This document shows, piece after piece, positions 11,671 to 23,146 of a DNA stretch of 64,000 nt (within the stretch, counting starts at the first letter, position 1; the number at the start of each line of letters is the position of its first letter). This DNA comes from Diogma glabrata (Eukaryota; Arthropoda; Insecta; Diptera; Cylindrotomidae), in contig OY856186.1 in assembly GCA_963693315.1 (NCBI GenBank), forward strand, positions 373,493,663 through 373,557,662. The letters are read 5' to 3'. The position numbers and the translations under genes were made by a program. The notes under the pieces are model-generated. The model had not been told where the DNA came from and made no database searches. It was given only the letters and a program-made list of their open reading frames with translations.

Positions 11671-12439
11671 ATAGACTAAATAGTACTAAAACCTTATATA
11701 CCATGTATATATAGACTAAATTTTTAATCACGAACCTTCCTCCGGCCAATGTAGATTTACCAATGTTAAAATCTGGTCACCTTAGTTTTATTAAAATTAA
11801 AAAATTAGAAATCTTTTGTTATTGTTTACCAAAACAATATTTTTATTGATGTTAAATTTCGATCACCCATAGTTCGTGTAGCACAGTTTTGAACAAAGTG
11901 CAAGACACCCAAGATGCAAACAGCGTCCAAACTTGACGACAATACTCACTTGATATGAGGTGAAATATTTTTCTAGATCTACTGTAGAGCTAAATTTTTC
12001 TAGACGCGCTCTTTGCTATCGTCATATGTGAAAACGTATAAATAAACCTATGCTTTCACCTTCGGCTATTTGCTAATGCTTCGCCTATTTGCCATACTAA
12101 TTGAAATATCGTGGGAGAACTCAATTTTCGATCTGAAAAGAATCAATAAACTTACGTGTGTTTTTTGCAATTCAACTTTTTTTAGGTCCTCCTTTACATT
12201 TATCGCAGCTCCGAGCGGTATTTAATCGGTCTGGTATTTTACCTTTGAAGATAGGGGACGAATGATTTGTGGAGTGTAATAATGGTTTTCAACAGCTCTT
12301 TGATATAGAGTGCACTGAATCTAGATAACAAACAGAGCCTTGGTTGCACCAGCGTTCATTAAATTACTCAAAAGTAAATCCATCTACGTTGAAAAGTTGC
12401 AGATTTGCCAATATTCTACAAATACCTTTTGGCTGCGTA
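11671..12439. other. Non-coding stretch before LINE copy 3
   Basis: No gene seen. At about 12410-12438 the string CAGATTTGCCAATATT plus a TACCTTT tail recurs at about 14279-14303, so a small dispersed repeat is present. Confidence 0.35.
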
Positions 12440-12730
12440 TTTTTCTAAGGAGGTGAAATCAATGCCCACCCCTTTGCTGTTCATATAACTAAATCTAGAA
12501 CAGTGGCATTTCAGCGGGACTTTTTCAAGAGTTTTGCTTCTTTGGATTTCATTGGCATTTTCGGATTTTCATGATAAATTGCATTTCAAGATTAAGGTCA
12601 ATTTCCATAATTTCCTTAAAACAAATATAAATCGTTTACAAAAACCTCATTTAACATAGTATCTTTGGATATTTAGATACGTTAATTTATAATTTATTGT
12701 TCCACAAACATGACCAACTTTGTATAAAGA
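12440..12730 (+). mobile_element. CR1/L2-group LINE, copy 3 (3' fragment)
   Basis: Severely 5'-truncated relative of the element at 1489-4558. HPFAVHITKSRTVAFQRDFF is readable at about 12470-12525 and corresponds to HPFVVQIPRCRTVSFQNDYF of copy 1. Stops follow. The 3' UTR signature CATAGTATCTTTGGATATTT (12655-12674) and GTTAATTTATAAT match copy 2 at 17019. Confidence 0.7.
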
Positions 12731-12975
12731 AATCAAATGGAAGCCGAATTATATCGGTCAAAAGACTTTGAATTAACTTATCGATTGCGGATTTAAAGTC
12801 ATATGCAACGAACTTATCGATCAAGCTGGAATCCCAGCTTCGATAAAATGATTTTACAATCTTTAATGCGATAATGTAGTTTCCCACCTTTTTCAAGGTG
12901 CGCGTGGTCACATCGTCAATGATAGGCGAGATATAAGATTTAATACCAGAATTTAAAAACTAATTGCACTGTAAA
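12731..12975 (+). repeat. Dispersed repeat B, copy 1
   Basis: The segment GCGATAATGTAGTTTCCCACC...GTGCGCGTGGTCA...ATGATAGGCGAGATA (about 12870-12935) is repeated at 13801-13885 with modest divergence. No coding function recognised. Confidence 0.45.
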
Positions 12976-13740
12976 CACTTTAGTGTAGTGCTCTGGGACA
13001 ACTAATATAATCAGGAAGCGAATGTCAGCTTTAAACGAATATAGTTATTAGACTAAAAGTAAACGTCGTTACACTGTAAGAACATTTTTTTATTAAAAAT
13101 GACACGCACACCAAATCTGGGAAGAAACGGAAAACTATTGTTTGACAGCTATTCTGTTCTATTCTGAATTTGGTACTGGTGATCTTGTTAGTTGACGCAT
13201 TGAAGAATGATATTAGTAAATGCGGTAGACCAGATAGTTTGCACGTTATATGAAAGCAGACATAGATTTCACCATATTAAAACGTTTGAAATCCAATACA
13301 CAACGTGTTCGAATCGGAACCTTACTTCTCTGGTATTTTGGAGGTGATTATAGTTTCTCTTATTCATCAAAATTAAGGTACATTTTCTAGCCAAAGTAAT
13401 CAAATAGCAAAACAACGAACATCAAATCGTTAATTAAACTTTTTAGCTAAAGAAATAATATATCAAACCATATAACGGACACACTGAACAAATCAAAAAC
13501 TGTCTGAAAATATTGATGGTATCGTATCTTTTTAAATTGACTAATCAATATGTGAAAAATGTGATAGCAGCCAACTCGGCAACAAATCTCCTGATGGTGA
13601 TTTTGTTGTGCGTCACAATTATAATTCTTTAAAAGATCTTGCCTAGTAAGACATCGGTTTGCAAAAGTTCTCCTCTACTAAATTAAAAACTACTAAATTC
13701 GTCATTTAACAAACATTTTATCAAAACCTATCCCAACCGT
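12976..13740. other. Non-coding stretch
   Basis: No gene, RNA or element boundary recognised. Confidence 0.3.
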
Positions 13741-13930
13741 AGTAGTAAGTCGTCTATTAAAAATAATTTGACTTTGATTTGCTTGTCTGGATAGTTTAAG
13801 GCGTTATATGCGATAACGTAGCTTCCCCACATTTGGTGCACGTGGTCAGTGACGGTTAAATCAACGTTAATGATAGTCGAGATAACAAATTTGGTGAATG
13901 TAAAGAGCTAATTCTTTTATCCCACATTGA
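13741..13930 (+). repeat. Dispersed repeat B, copy 2
   Basis: Diverged copy of 12731-12975: GCGATAACGTAGCTTCCCCAC, GGTGCACGTGGTCA and ATGATAGTCGAGATAAC in the same order. Confidence 0.45.
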
Positions 13931-14398
13931 CTGTTGAACGGTTTGCCGCTTTTGCTCTGTCAATTTCTGGGTAGTAATTTATTGAATTTTAATTATGAAT
14001 CCAAATTTTATATATGTAATTTACATTTGTTTCTGAAGAGCCAATTTTTCCGCCGTCATAAACAAATATTTTTGTTGGGGTTTCATTATTGAAAAGAACG
14101 AATTTATTAATACCGAAATGAATGGTTTAAGCAAAGTTTTGAAACATTTACCTACATCGTCAGTATAAAAACAATGACGATCGAAAAAGAAACATTGGAA
14201 AAAACTTCGGCGACGACCATTGGTGTCCATTTTCGAAAAGTGAAGCATTTGACAACTGACGTTACTAAAAAGTCGTCAGATTTGCCAATATTTTCTAATA
14301 CCTTTGTATACATTTGTTGGAATTAAAGTAATATGTCGCAAAGTGGACATACAATTTCCTTTAATAATTTCCTTTGTAGTAGATAAAATGTCTTATAT

Positions 14399-14925
14399 CT
14401 GTTTTGTAACAGTTGTTTTCAACACACACAATCTTTTAAAACCTTGGTCCCACAACAACAAGCGTTCTAAAGTGTTGATGGACGCAAACCATTTTTTAAA
14501 GAATGCATAATGAAATAATAAATCATATCACGTATAAATTATGAAATAGACCAATATTTATTTCATGATATGATAGAGGCAATAAAATTAAATAAGAGAT
14601 AAAACGTTTTTTTTAATTTGGAGGAACAAAATTTAAATGAAGTTCCTAATAATTCAATTGTGGTATATTACTTCATCATGGGACGCACTGTCTTCCCCAA
14701 TGATTTAATTAAACCCACATATAGAGTAATTTGAGGGCTCGTTTCTTCAAGCAATCAATAACGTGCCATCATTAAGGAATATTCGTTAGCTAACATTGAT
14801 TATGATATTATTGACTGAATATAATTCATCCGGCAGTATCCCTAAGATACCACCTTCGGTAGTGATATCTTACTGCTATTGCCAAATGTATGTGATATCG
14901 CAGGTTAACTTATGCGTCAATCAGG
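14399..14925 (+). repeat. Dispersed repeat family A, copy 2
   Basis: Aligns along its length with the next copy. AAAACCTTGGTCCCACAACA at 14439 matches the block near 15025. GGGACGCACT near 14680 matches TGACGCACTTCGTCACG near 15256. TTCATCCGGCAGTATCCCTAAGAT and the ATATCTTACTGCTATTGCCA block match at the 3' end. Confidence 0.65.
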
Positions 14926-14992
14926 CCTTTTTACAAATTTATATATTTTATGTTTTTTTTTTTAAATAAAATGTGTTGTGTAGTAGGAATTA

Positions 14993-15600
14993 CAATATGT
15001 GTCACAATCACACATAAAAACCTTTTAAGACCAGGGTCCCAGAACAACATACGTTCAAAGATGTTGATAGAAGTAAATGTTTCTTTTTTTGTTTTTTTAT
15101 ATTTTGGTTAAAGAATGGATAACTAAACAAAAAATCCTATCACTGACAAAATATGACATAGGTCAATATTTTATGATAGAATAGAGAAAATAAAAGTAAA
15201 TTAAAAAACAAAAATGTAGTTGCCAATAATCCAGCCGGTTGCATATTCCTTGATCCTGTGACGCACTTCGTCACGTCTTTTTTGAAGATTAAAGCCCACA
15301 CATAGTTATATGAAGATTGAAGGCTAGTTTCCTCAAGGAAGCATTAGCGTCTCATCACCAAGGATTATTTCACAGCTAAGATTGAGGGTGCTACCGTTGA
15401 CTGAATACTGTTCATCCGCCACCACCCCTAAGATGTTACCTTGGCTAGTGATATCTCACTGCTATTGCCAGTGCTATGTGATATCTCACGTTAACTCGTA
15501 TGGCAATATCTGGGACTGGATTTCGCGGGGTTGTCACACCCGTAAATCAAAAATAAAAAAATTTTCAAAAGAAAAACTGATCCCTCCATGCCGAGTTTAA
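14993..15600 (+). repeat. Dispersed repeat family A, copy 3 (longest)
   Basis: Same order of blocks as 14399-14925, plus a downstream part ending CTGATCCCTCCATGC, which is also found at about 45470-45484 and 6916-6931. The near-palindromic core GATATCTCACTGCTATTGCC...ATGTGATATCTCACG sits at 15450-15488. Copies 2 and 3 are head to tail about 70 bp apart. A 72-codon frame inside is not conserved between copies and is not called. Confidence 0.65.
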
Positions 15601-15639
15601 AAAAAGGCATGGAAATTTCAACTTTGTTCTGGAAAGTCA

Positions 15640-17105
15640 TAGAATTTTGTTTTGGAAAATAAGGACACCATGAACTTACTTGAGCCTTTTGGTTTTGGAG
15701 CCAGTTTTAGAGCCTTTGGTGGTTCTGATCATAATTTAATCTCCACCAAATTGAATATAGGGAATCCTACATAATTTAAAGCAACTCCCCTTCTTGTATG
15801 GCATTATAATGCTGCAAATTTTTAAGGACTTAAATATTTCTTTAAATGGTTATCTTGGAAACGAAATTATTTTTTGGGGAAGTTCTAAACATTGCTGCTT
15901 TTAATTTTTCCAAAGCTGTTCTCGAGAGTATGTGAAGGTTTATTCACTATAGATTGACCGTTCCAAATGATGATCGTTGGTTTCACAACAAAATTGATGA
16001 CAACCTAAGACAGTATCGATTAGAGAGAAGTGTATGTAGGAAACTAACAGTTGTAGAAAAAAAAGCTAAAAAATTTGCTGATCACCCTACTGTTTTGCGC
16101 AATATCTATATAGCCGCTCAGACCATTCAAACATATACACCCGTTCGTAAAAACATCATTCAGCTTTTACAAATAAATACACTGAAAAAAAATTTTATGT
16201 TAATTTAACAGAAATCTTTGTTGATTCAACATACATTTCGGTTAATTTTGATTCTACAATTTATTCTTAAATCCAACAACTAATAATCTGTTGGTTTATT
16301 TTATCAACAATTTTTAACATAGTCAGTAACTTTTACAGACATGTCTGTTGATATTTACGAACAAAAACAACAACCTGACTTGCAGCTGTTCAGTCTGTTT
16401 CAAAGAAAGTTACAACAACTGAACAAACTACAGATTCATATCAATTTTATCGGTTGTTGCGAAAATATTTGAGAAATAGATTAATTTTAACATTACGAGC
16501 TTCTTAGAGTCGTCAAAAATACTTAATGAAAGACAATACGGATTCCGTAAAGGATGACCAACGTAAGATTTACTTTCTTTTGTCACAAATCTCACACATC
16601 TGGAACAAGCCGCTTGAAACCATGATGAGACTGTCGGTGTTGCTCTTGATATTGCCAAAGCATTTGACGAAGTATGATATCGATAAGGATCTTTTACTTT
16701 GGATACAAAGCTTTATATCAGGACGCAAATTTCGGGTTGATGTTCATTTAATAGATTCCTTAAGCAATGACCTTAAAGCAATTATGGAATAGGGTGTAGT
16801 AAACACTCAATCGGTTTCCTTTAAATTTTGAAGCCAAAGAATTAGAGGAGGTTTCGTGCGTCATACCAGAGCTTCAGAGCAGCCTATCCTTTTGCGGTAC
16901 AAATAACAAAGTGTAGAACTGTAGCGTTTCAGCTTGATTTGATCCTCAAAATTTTAAAATCAATGTTCATAAATTTTTCAGGGAAATCAAATGTTAGTTT
17001 GAATCCTAGTTCTAGTTGGCATGGTATCTTCGGATATTCAGAAACGTTAATTTATAATATATTATAATTAACACTAAACATGATTAACTGTATATAAAAA
17101 AAATT
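15640..17105 (+). mobile_element. CR1/L2-group LINE, copy 2 (decayed, internally deleted)
   Basis: Old relative of the element at 1489-4558. Pieces in order: an endonuclease-like GSDHNLIS at about 15723, a VEKKAKKFADHP block at about 16054 matching KKAKKFAEHP of copy 1, a block reading ILSVVAKIFEK at about 16445, QYGFRK at about 16530, HIWNKPLE at about 16600, LKAIMEWG at about 16775 (internal deletion before it removes the RT catalytic region), and RTRASEQP...KCRTVAFQLDF at 16860-16940. The 3' UTR CATGGTATCTTCGGATATTC (17019-17038) is identical to that of copy 1. Confidence 0.75.
16181..16425. repeat. Probable insertion within LINE copy 2
   Basis: About 245 bp between the KKAKKFA block and the VVAKIFEK block do not correspond to LINE coding sequence and are rich in CAACA/TGTTG motifs in both orientations. 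A small MITE-like insertion would fit, but clean ends are not visible. Confidence 0.3.
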
Positions 17106-17394
17106 TTTTTTTGTTCCTATTTGCATCCCTAATTCTGCACATTAATTCTGATGTTTGTTGAGCGCCTATACATTTTGAAGGATTTTTTTCGTCTCTACAC
17201 TTCGTACCTTCTATTTGAGGCGTGCTTTGTTAGAGGAATAAATATAATTATATTAAAATTTGAAGAAATTATACCCTCTAAAGTCTAAATCTATTTGAAG
17301 TGCTAGGTGATAGGAAGGAAACTATCAAAAAACACAAAGCACAATAGTTTTTGGTACTACATTTTACATTATAACAAATATCTCTTAGAAGCCT

Positions 17395-17460
17395 GGTTGG
17401 AATATCAATTGGAATCCGTTGGCAGACACTCTATCCATTACGCCACCGAGACGATGGTAT
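17395..17460 (-). repeat. tRNA-like (tRNA-Arg-like) fragment
   Basis: On the minus strand the sequence TGGCGTAATGGATAGAGTG reproduces the D-arm/A-box of an arginine-type tRNA and is followed by TCTGCC. The anticodon and T arm are not preserved, so this is a tRNA pseudogene or SINE head, not a functional tRNA. Confidence 0.4.
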
Positions 17461-18200
17461 TTCGTTGAAGTTGAAATTTCAATGTTATCTACCTACTTAA
17501 GGTACCTGAGTTTCTCAACAGTCGTTAGAAATTTATATTTTTGTTTGTTTTTTAGTTTGATTTTTGCTCTATACGAAAACAGTTTTTACTGTTTTCCCTA
17601 TTCTAACTTACAAGTTAGCATTAAATGAATACCTTGCGATCTACGAGCTTGAAAGATAATTCCAAACTAGGTAGTAGAGATGAACGCTGACCCCTGTTTA
17701 ACTTCTAGAATTTATTTTGGTGTATATTTTTGTATATACGAAAGACAATGTTCATATTATATAAGTATTTTAACTGGGTTAAAATTATAATACTAAACCA
17801 GTAAATACATATACATTGTCTTTCGTAAAAAAGAAAGAAACAGAAATTTACATTCAAATTTAATATAGAACCTACACAAGATCAGAAACACACTTTGGAT
17901 GAACTGCTTGGCATGAAATTCTTGGCTTAGTCATTGAAGATATAACAGAAACACTCTTTCAATTAGATTGAAGAAGTTTGATTTTGTAAATTGTTAAACA
18001 ATTTTTTGTGTCATGATTTTTTCTGAATATCTAAAAGCAACACTTTCACAATATGAGCTGCGCATCCGTACGAAACTTTTCTAAATGATTTGCTGAGTAA
18101 CGATTTGCTGAGTAACTTAAAAATCCATTTTAATTTTTTTATTTTTTGTCGTAATTACTACAAAATTTGTATGTTCATATTTCCTGAACCAACTTTTACT

Positions 18201-18353
18201 ATGGCTGATGAACCTATTGTTGATAAGTTAAGTGTAGATTTAGAGAACATCGATGCGTTAGGATTGGTCTTAGAGATAGCCGTGGGTATTGTTAAATTTT
18301 TAACACAAGTAGAACTTGACTTGTTCTCTACATTAACAACAACTGCTTCCTGA
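18201..18353 (+). other. Small unrecognised 50-codon frame
   Basis: ATG at 18201 to TGA at 18353. The predicted product begins MADEPIVDKLSVDLENIDAL, is acidic at the N-terminus, then has a hydrophobic amphipathic run (LGLVLEIAVGIVKFL) and a threonine-rich end. Its composition looks more protein-like than neighbouring chance frames, but I recognise no family, and no splice context ties it to the downstream ATG13 exon. Confidence 0.2.
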
Positions 18354-20520
18354 GTTTTTCTTCGTGTTTCATAGAAGTTTTTAGTATATTTGTAGGTTGA
18401 GTAAATTGAAAAAATGCAAATTTATTCAAATTCGTTTTTATAGTACATGCAATAATAGTCCAGTCACGTGATGTAACTTACGTTGAAATACGTATATATA
18501 GATGGAGCCAAATTCTTTGAATAATAATACCTTTTTGTTGAACATATAACGAAGAGAGCATCCAAAATGTTTGTTTTTTCAATTGCGGAAATTATTTACT
18601 TATTTATGTCAAAATTTGAATTCTCCCATTGTTGAACCGGCAACCAAATTTATTGTCTTCATGTATAGCATATTGTACTTTAGTAAGCAAACACGCCCAT
18701 TAAAACTGCAGAAGACCGATTAAAATGCTTGACAATCTTTCAATTAATTTTTTTTAAGTTTTCACGGACAACTAATAATATACTTGTTTGTTCAATGTAA
18801 GTTGAAGCAAATTTATAAACCATAAATTTTACAGGTATCCATTCTAAAGATGGCACGCATTCATTGTAACCGTTTCCATAATATTATATCTCAGTTTTAG
18901 TTCAATGTTTAGAAAAAGTGATCACTATTCACCCCAACTTATTATATATTTTGAACCCTCATTTAAAGTAGATTGAATTTCATCTAAAATTCTAAACAGT
19001 TTTTATGTTTTACAGATACATAATATGTCTGAACAAATTCCTTTCAATGAAACACTATTTTCAACATAGATCAATGGCCGTATTTCTTATTTTTTTATAC
19101 AGTTCTATTAATAGGCAATTTACTAAAGTATACTAAACTCAATTAAAATATTTGAGATATAACAATCGTCGAGATTAGACTTAGAGAAAGTTTTTAACAT
19201 ATGCTGGTACCATTAGGATTTCTTTTTTTATTTGGTGGTAAATAATTAAATATTTTCTCTGTATTTGTAAAATTTGTTTGATTTTGGATTTTGATATTCG
19301 TTATTTAGGGAGATCTGAACAGCATTTGTTTAAAATACTAATAAAAAAATTTTTCGTTATCACTAGCTTAAATTTTATTTGAATTTTTTTCTGTGGTTAA
19401 TGTTACAATAAGAAATGCAGGCTGTCTACGAGTGTTCGAAGCTAGTATTAAGATAGAAATGGTTGCCCTTGCCTTTTTTCTGTTATATTACATTCTTACT
19501 TCTATGGTAGCAGGTCTGCGTGTAGCCGATACCGCAGTAGTTAACAGTTCCTGACGACCGACCTCGAAAAAAAATTGTAGGCACTAACAAAAATGCAGAA
19601 ATGCGCACATTAAATTAAATTTCAAAATGAATCCGAACAAACAAATTTAATATCTAACTTTAACGACGGTTAATTTTCTGCTTCACAACCGACCCTTTAC
19701 ACTAAATGCTCTATTTTATCTTAATCTAAATCCACACTCTTAATAAAAGTGGGACAAAAACGCATTTGATCTTGATGAAACTGGTTCATTTGGTTCATTT
19801 AAAAATTGGGTAAAATGGCGAAGGGGTTCCCCGAACACCTGTAAGTTTGATTTTCAATTACTTTTAATCCTGACTTACAATCTTATTGAGACTTGGTATA
19901 TAAGGATTTCGTAGTTTTCAAATCGATGTTCATGAAACTTTGGTAAAAGGTTTAACAGTTAACTCAATATGAAAAATATTTAATCAGCTTTGTATCCCAC
20001 ATTAGACGAAATCGTTTTATTCTCATTTTTATATTGTTAATGCATCAAGAATATCCGGAATATAACCTGGAATCGCTAAGATCTTCATTGTTTAAAACTG
20101 AGCAGAAAGCAACTGCAAAACAAAATGTTTTATTCATTGCTAAATAATTTTTACAAACTTTTTAACTTATTGACCTCTAAGGAAATTAATGGTTGTATTG
20201 TACTGTTTCTAGTCGCATAACATTTTTCATAACATAAATCATTTCATCATCATTTATATTATTTTCACTTCACTTCAAATTGAATTCAAATATTTGCATG
20301 TAAAACACATAAATAAATCTAAAATTAGCATCAGGTAAGAAATAAAAAAATGTTAAAGAAATAACATTAAACACTCCTCAATCATATAAAAACCATTGAA
20401 AAGACGTTTTAGTGTAAATAGTGTAGTCGGCTTAAATAAATAATAGAAGTAGACTTTTTATTTAAGAAGTCCAAGCTTAAGCGTATTTATTTTTCATTTA
20501 AAATTTTTTGAACTTTTCAG

Positions 20521-20878
20521 TTTAATCTTGCAATTGATGACAACCCTGATGTGTTAGCTGAAACAAAAAAAGTATTAAATGTGAATACTGGTGAATCAAT
20601 TTCAACAAGATTACCATTAAGTATAGAAATATCTTTACAAACTGTTGAAGGTGATAAAATGGTGTTAGAAGTTTGGTCGATTGGTTTATTACCTGAACAA
20701 TCTGATCCAACACAAAGGCCCACGTATGCTGTATATAATAGAATGGGATTACTATTAAAATCATTAATATCAGTTACACGAGTTACACCAGCTTATAAAT
20801 TGTCAAGGAGGCAGAGCTCTGATTCTTATAAAATATATTATAGAATTTATGTTGGTGATCCGCAAATACATAATCTAG
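20521..20878 (+). CDS. Atg13: ATG13 internal exon (HORMA domain)
   Basis: Internal exon of autophagy-related protein 13, the regulatory HORMA-domain subunit of the Atg1/ULK1 kinase complex that starts autophagosome formation in the cytoplasm. The 119-residue stretch starts FNLAIDDNPDVLAETKKVLN and includes LPLSIEISLQTVEGDKMVLE, SIGLLPEQSDP, YAVYNRMGLLLKSLISV and RVTPAYKLSRRQSSDSY, the strongly conserved animal ATG13 signature, followed by IYYRIYVGDPQ. Splice sites fit: acceptor AACTTTTCAG ends at 20520 and donor G|GTAAGT begins at 20879; the frame stays open across the exon. Phase is 0 at the start and 1 at the end. Neighbouring exons were not found in the window, implying long transposon-filled introns. 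It appears intact and under constraint. Confidence 0.9.
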
Positions 20879-21826
20879 GTAAGTTATTTTTATTTGTAAT
20901 TATTTACGCGGTTTACCATGACCTACACTAACAAAAGAACAGCATTTGTTTTTTTAAATATTATCTTGTAATAGTTTTAGGCAAATTATTTTTTTTTATC
21001 AAACTCAAGTTTTATATACATATCAAATTTTTTATTATGAAGAGTGAAAAGAGAATTAGTATATACAGTAGTAAGAGAACATGTTCACAATTATTACAAC
21101 TTTGACATTATAGTATTACTTTGTGAATTTATGGTTTTTATCTAATAAACAGAGAAACACTGATGCGTTGTTGCACTTTACTACCATGTTCTAGAAATAT
21201 AGTGAAGTTATATTCATTAAGGACATCATTTGATGGCAAACTGTTGCCATAGATTTTTCATAGTTATAATTTTAGAAAGTTATCAAATAAAAGTACAACT
21301 TAAAAAAGTCGGTCAAGTGCGAATAAAATTCGCTCGCCGAGGATTCCGTGAATGCAGAAGAACAAACTCTCAAAAATAATTTACATAAAGTTGTGTTGTA
21401 AAGTTCTAATAATGCCTAATCATAGGCACACAAAAATAATTTTTCCTCCGCCTTTGCTTCCTTGCCACCGGCACTAAAAATACTGTTTGCTGCCATATAT
21501 TTGTTTCTTTTTGTAATACCGCATTTACAGCGACATAGCAAATTAGATCTAATTCGCATATAGATCTAAATTTAAAATAATTATGTGTTTTAAACATGTT
21601 AGTAATTAAATGGAAGTAAATATATTAAATAACCAACAGAAACGTTAATTTTTAGTAAAAATGACGTATGTAAAAATTTTCCACAAAAAATTTCCTTAAA
21701 GACGGTGCGGAATGCGATAGGAGTATTTCATAATTGGAACACTCCAGGCAGATCGCATCAGGTCAATCGCAAAAAATGTTATCGTTGTTATAAAAGTGCT
21801 CCTGTAATAGTATATTATTTAAATAA
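20879..21826. other. Non-coding, likely intron of Atg13
   Basis: Starts with a consensus 5' splice site. No further exon, repeat boundary or RNA recognised before the hairpin repeats at 21827. Confidence 0.35.
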
Positions 21827-22345
21827 GAGCTAAAGTGCCCCTTTTTGTGTTGAATCTATAGTTTAGTGGGACGGTCCGGACAATTACATCTAGACGAAAC
21901 ACAAAAAGTCACTTTAGCTCCAAACTACTTACACTATTTTTTTGGCAAATGTTTATAGTTTTTATAAATATGAAATTAATATATCAAAATTTTTATAAAT
22001 ATGTGATCGGTTTTTTTTTTTTCAAAACAACATATTACTTTACTGCCGCCGTAAAAATATGGAAACAAAATGGCGATACTTTACTCAAAGACACTTTAAA
22101 GTTACATTACTGCTGTCGTAAACATATGAATGTTACTTTACTGCCGCCGTAAAAAAATGGCATTACTTTTTATTTAATTAGGAGCTAAAATGATACTTTT
22201 TGTGTTGAGTCTTTAGTTTAGCGGCCAACCGTAGGGAGACCAACAATGATAGACGAAACACAAAAAGTCACATGGACTCCGAATAAAATATACTATTTTT
22301 TCGGCAAACGTTTTGTAATTTTTTTATAAATATGAATTATTCCTG
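21827..22345. repeat. Tandem pair of fold-back (hairpin) units
   Basis: Unit 1 (21827-21920) is an imperfect hairpin: GAGCTAAAGTG and CTTTTTGTGTT are complemented by AACACAAAAAG and CACTTTAGCTC. Unit 2 (22181-22280) has the same design (GGAGCTAAAATG, CTTTTTGTGTT, AACACAAAAAG, GGACTCC). The roughly 60 bp after each hairpin (TTTTT(T/C)GGCAAA(T/C)G, TTTATAAATATGAATTA) are also shared, so the repeat period is about 355 bp. Between them lie three copies of a TTACTTTACTGCCGCCGTAA-type motif (about 22035, 22103, 22132). Confidence 0.6.
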
Positions 22346-22680
22346 GTGATATTGCGTGTTCTGCTGAACCGCAAACAGAAACCAAAGAAAAGCGTCTATG
22401 AGTATCTCGTAGAAATTGTGGCGTTGAATCGGAGTCTGGAGCGTCCGTTTGCTGAAAGGGAAATGATAGAGATTGGCAGGGCAATGCTGAGTGCAGAACT
22501 CAAAAATGCTACTTTTGTAGCAAACATCGCTTCAATGGACGAACTTTGGATTTTATGTTAATGTTGGAGATGTCACAAACCCTATGTAATATATCGTAAT
22601 TATCCAGAGTGCCATCCAGATTTAAACTACAGACCGGGAGTACCGGGATTGGGAACAGTACCCCCGGGTCAGAGTACAGC
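22346..22680 (+). pseudogene. Gypsy-type Gag fragment with zinc knuckle
   Basis: Remnant of a Ty3/gypsy-class Gag. The frame 22346-22561 has no ATG at its start and reads KPKKSVYEYLVEIVALNRSL, RPFAEREMIEIGRAMLSAELKNATF and SMDELW, as in insect gypsy capsid C-terminal regions. After a stop, the same reading direction shows a decayed CCHC-like zinc knuckle (CWRCHKPYVIYRNYPECH) at about 22565-22615 and a PGVPGLGTV linker. Frame breaks make it non-functional. Confidence 0.6.
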
Positions 22681-22828
22681 AGGTCCGAAGGCCCTGTTGA
22701 GAACCATATCTGCACAGAGCGAATCCGACCTAACACCACAAGAAGGAATAAATGCCGCTCTCAGGAGATTGATGCAATTTAATAAAACTTATTTTCAGCG
22801 TCTACAACGGTGTTATGACTATTGACAA

Positions 22829-23146
22829 ATGCGTAAAAGGTTTGCGAAAGCGTGTGTTTTATCAATAATTTCAGGGATTAGGGATCCTCGGCCGCATTTA
22901 TCGTTAAAGATTTTTAATAAAAACATTCTAGTACTGTTAAATAGAAGAAAAACCTTTGAGTTTTTAAAATCTGTCGGTATACCCTATTGGCAGTTTACAT
23001 CATGCATCCGCATGGCGGATGATACAATTAATAAGATTTTGAGATATGTCGATGTACCGATCACTCTGAATTGCTCCACTAAACAAATGCGCATCCATAT
23101 TGTTCCTGGTTTGTGTGAAGAGCTCTACTTGGGTATCGATTTCTGA
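22829..23146 (+). pseudogene. Gypsy protease domain, degenerate
   Basis: The frame reads DPRPHLSLKIFNKNILVLLN, then FEFLKSVGIPYWQF, ILRYVDVPITLNCSTKQMRIHIVPGL and YLGIDF, the layout of a retroviral-type aspartic protease of insect gypsy elements. The position where a DTG active site is expected reads NRR, so the catalytic site is lost. A stop follows at the expected F(W)EAF motif. Confidence 0.6.

Larger units (their letters stand above)
17106..20520. other. AT-rich non-coding stretch upstream of the ATG13 exon
   Basis: Probably largely intronic. Holds a tRNA-like fragment (17395-17460) and a small unrecognised frame (18201-18353). The preceding ATG13 exon was looked for on the plus strand and not found. 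The sequence just before 20521 is a pyrimidine-containing tract ending in CAG. Confidence 0.35.

Noticed and set aside
15382..15600. 72-codon frame in repeat family A
   Set aside because: Other copies of the repeat have stops and indels in this frame, so there is no sign of coding conservation.
20551..20931. Start of ATG13 protein at the first start-like codon of the open frame
   Set aside because: The conserved HORMA sequence continues upstream to a splice acceptor at 20520 and is cut at a donor at 20879, so the frame is an internal exon and the text after 20878 is intron.
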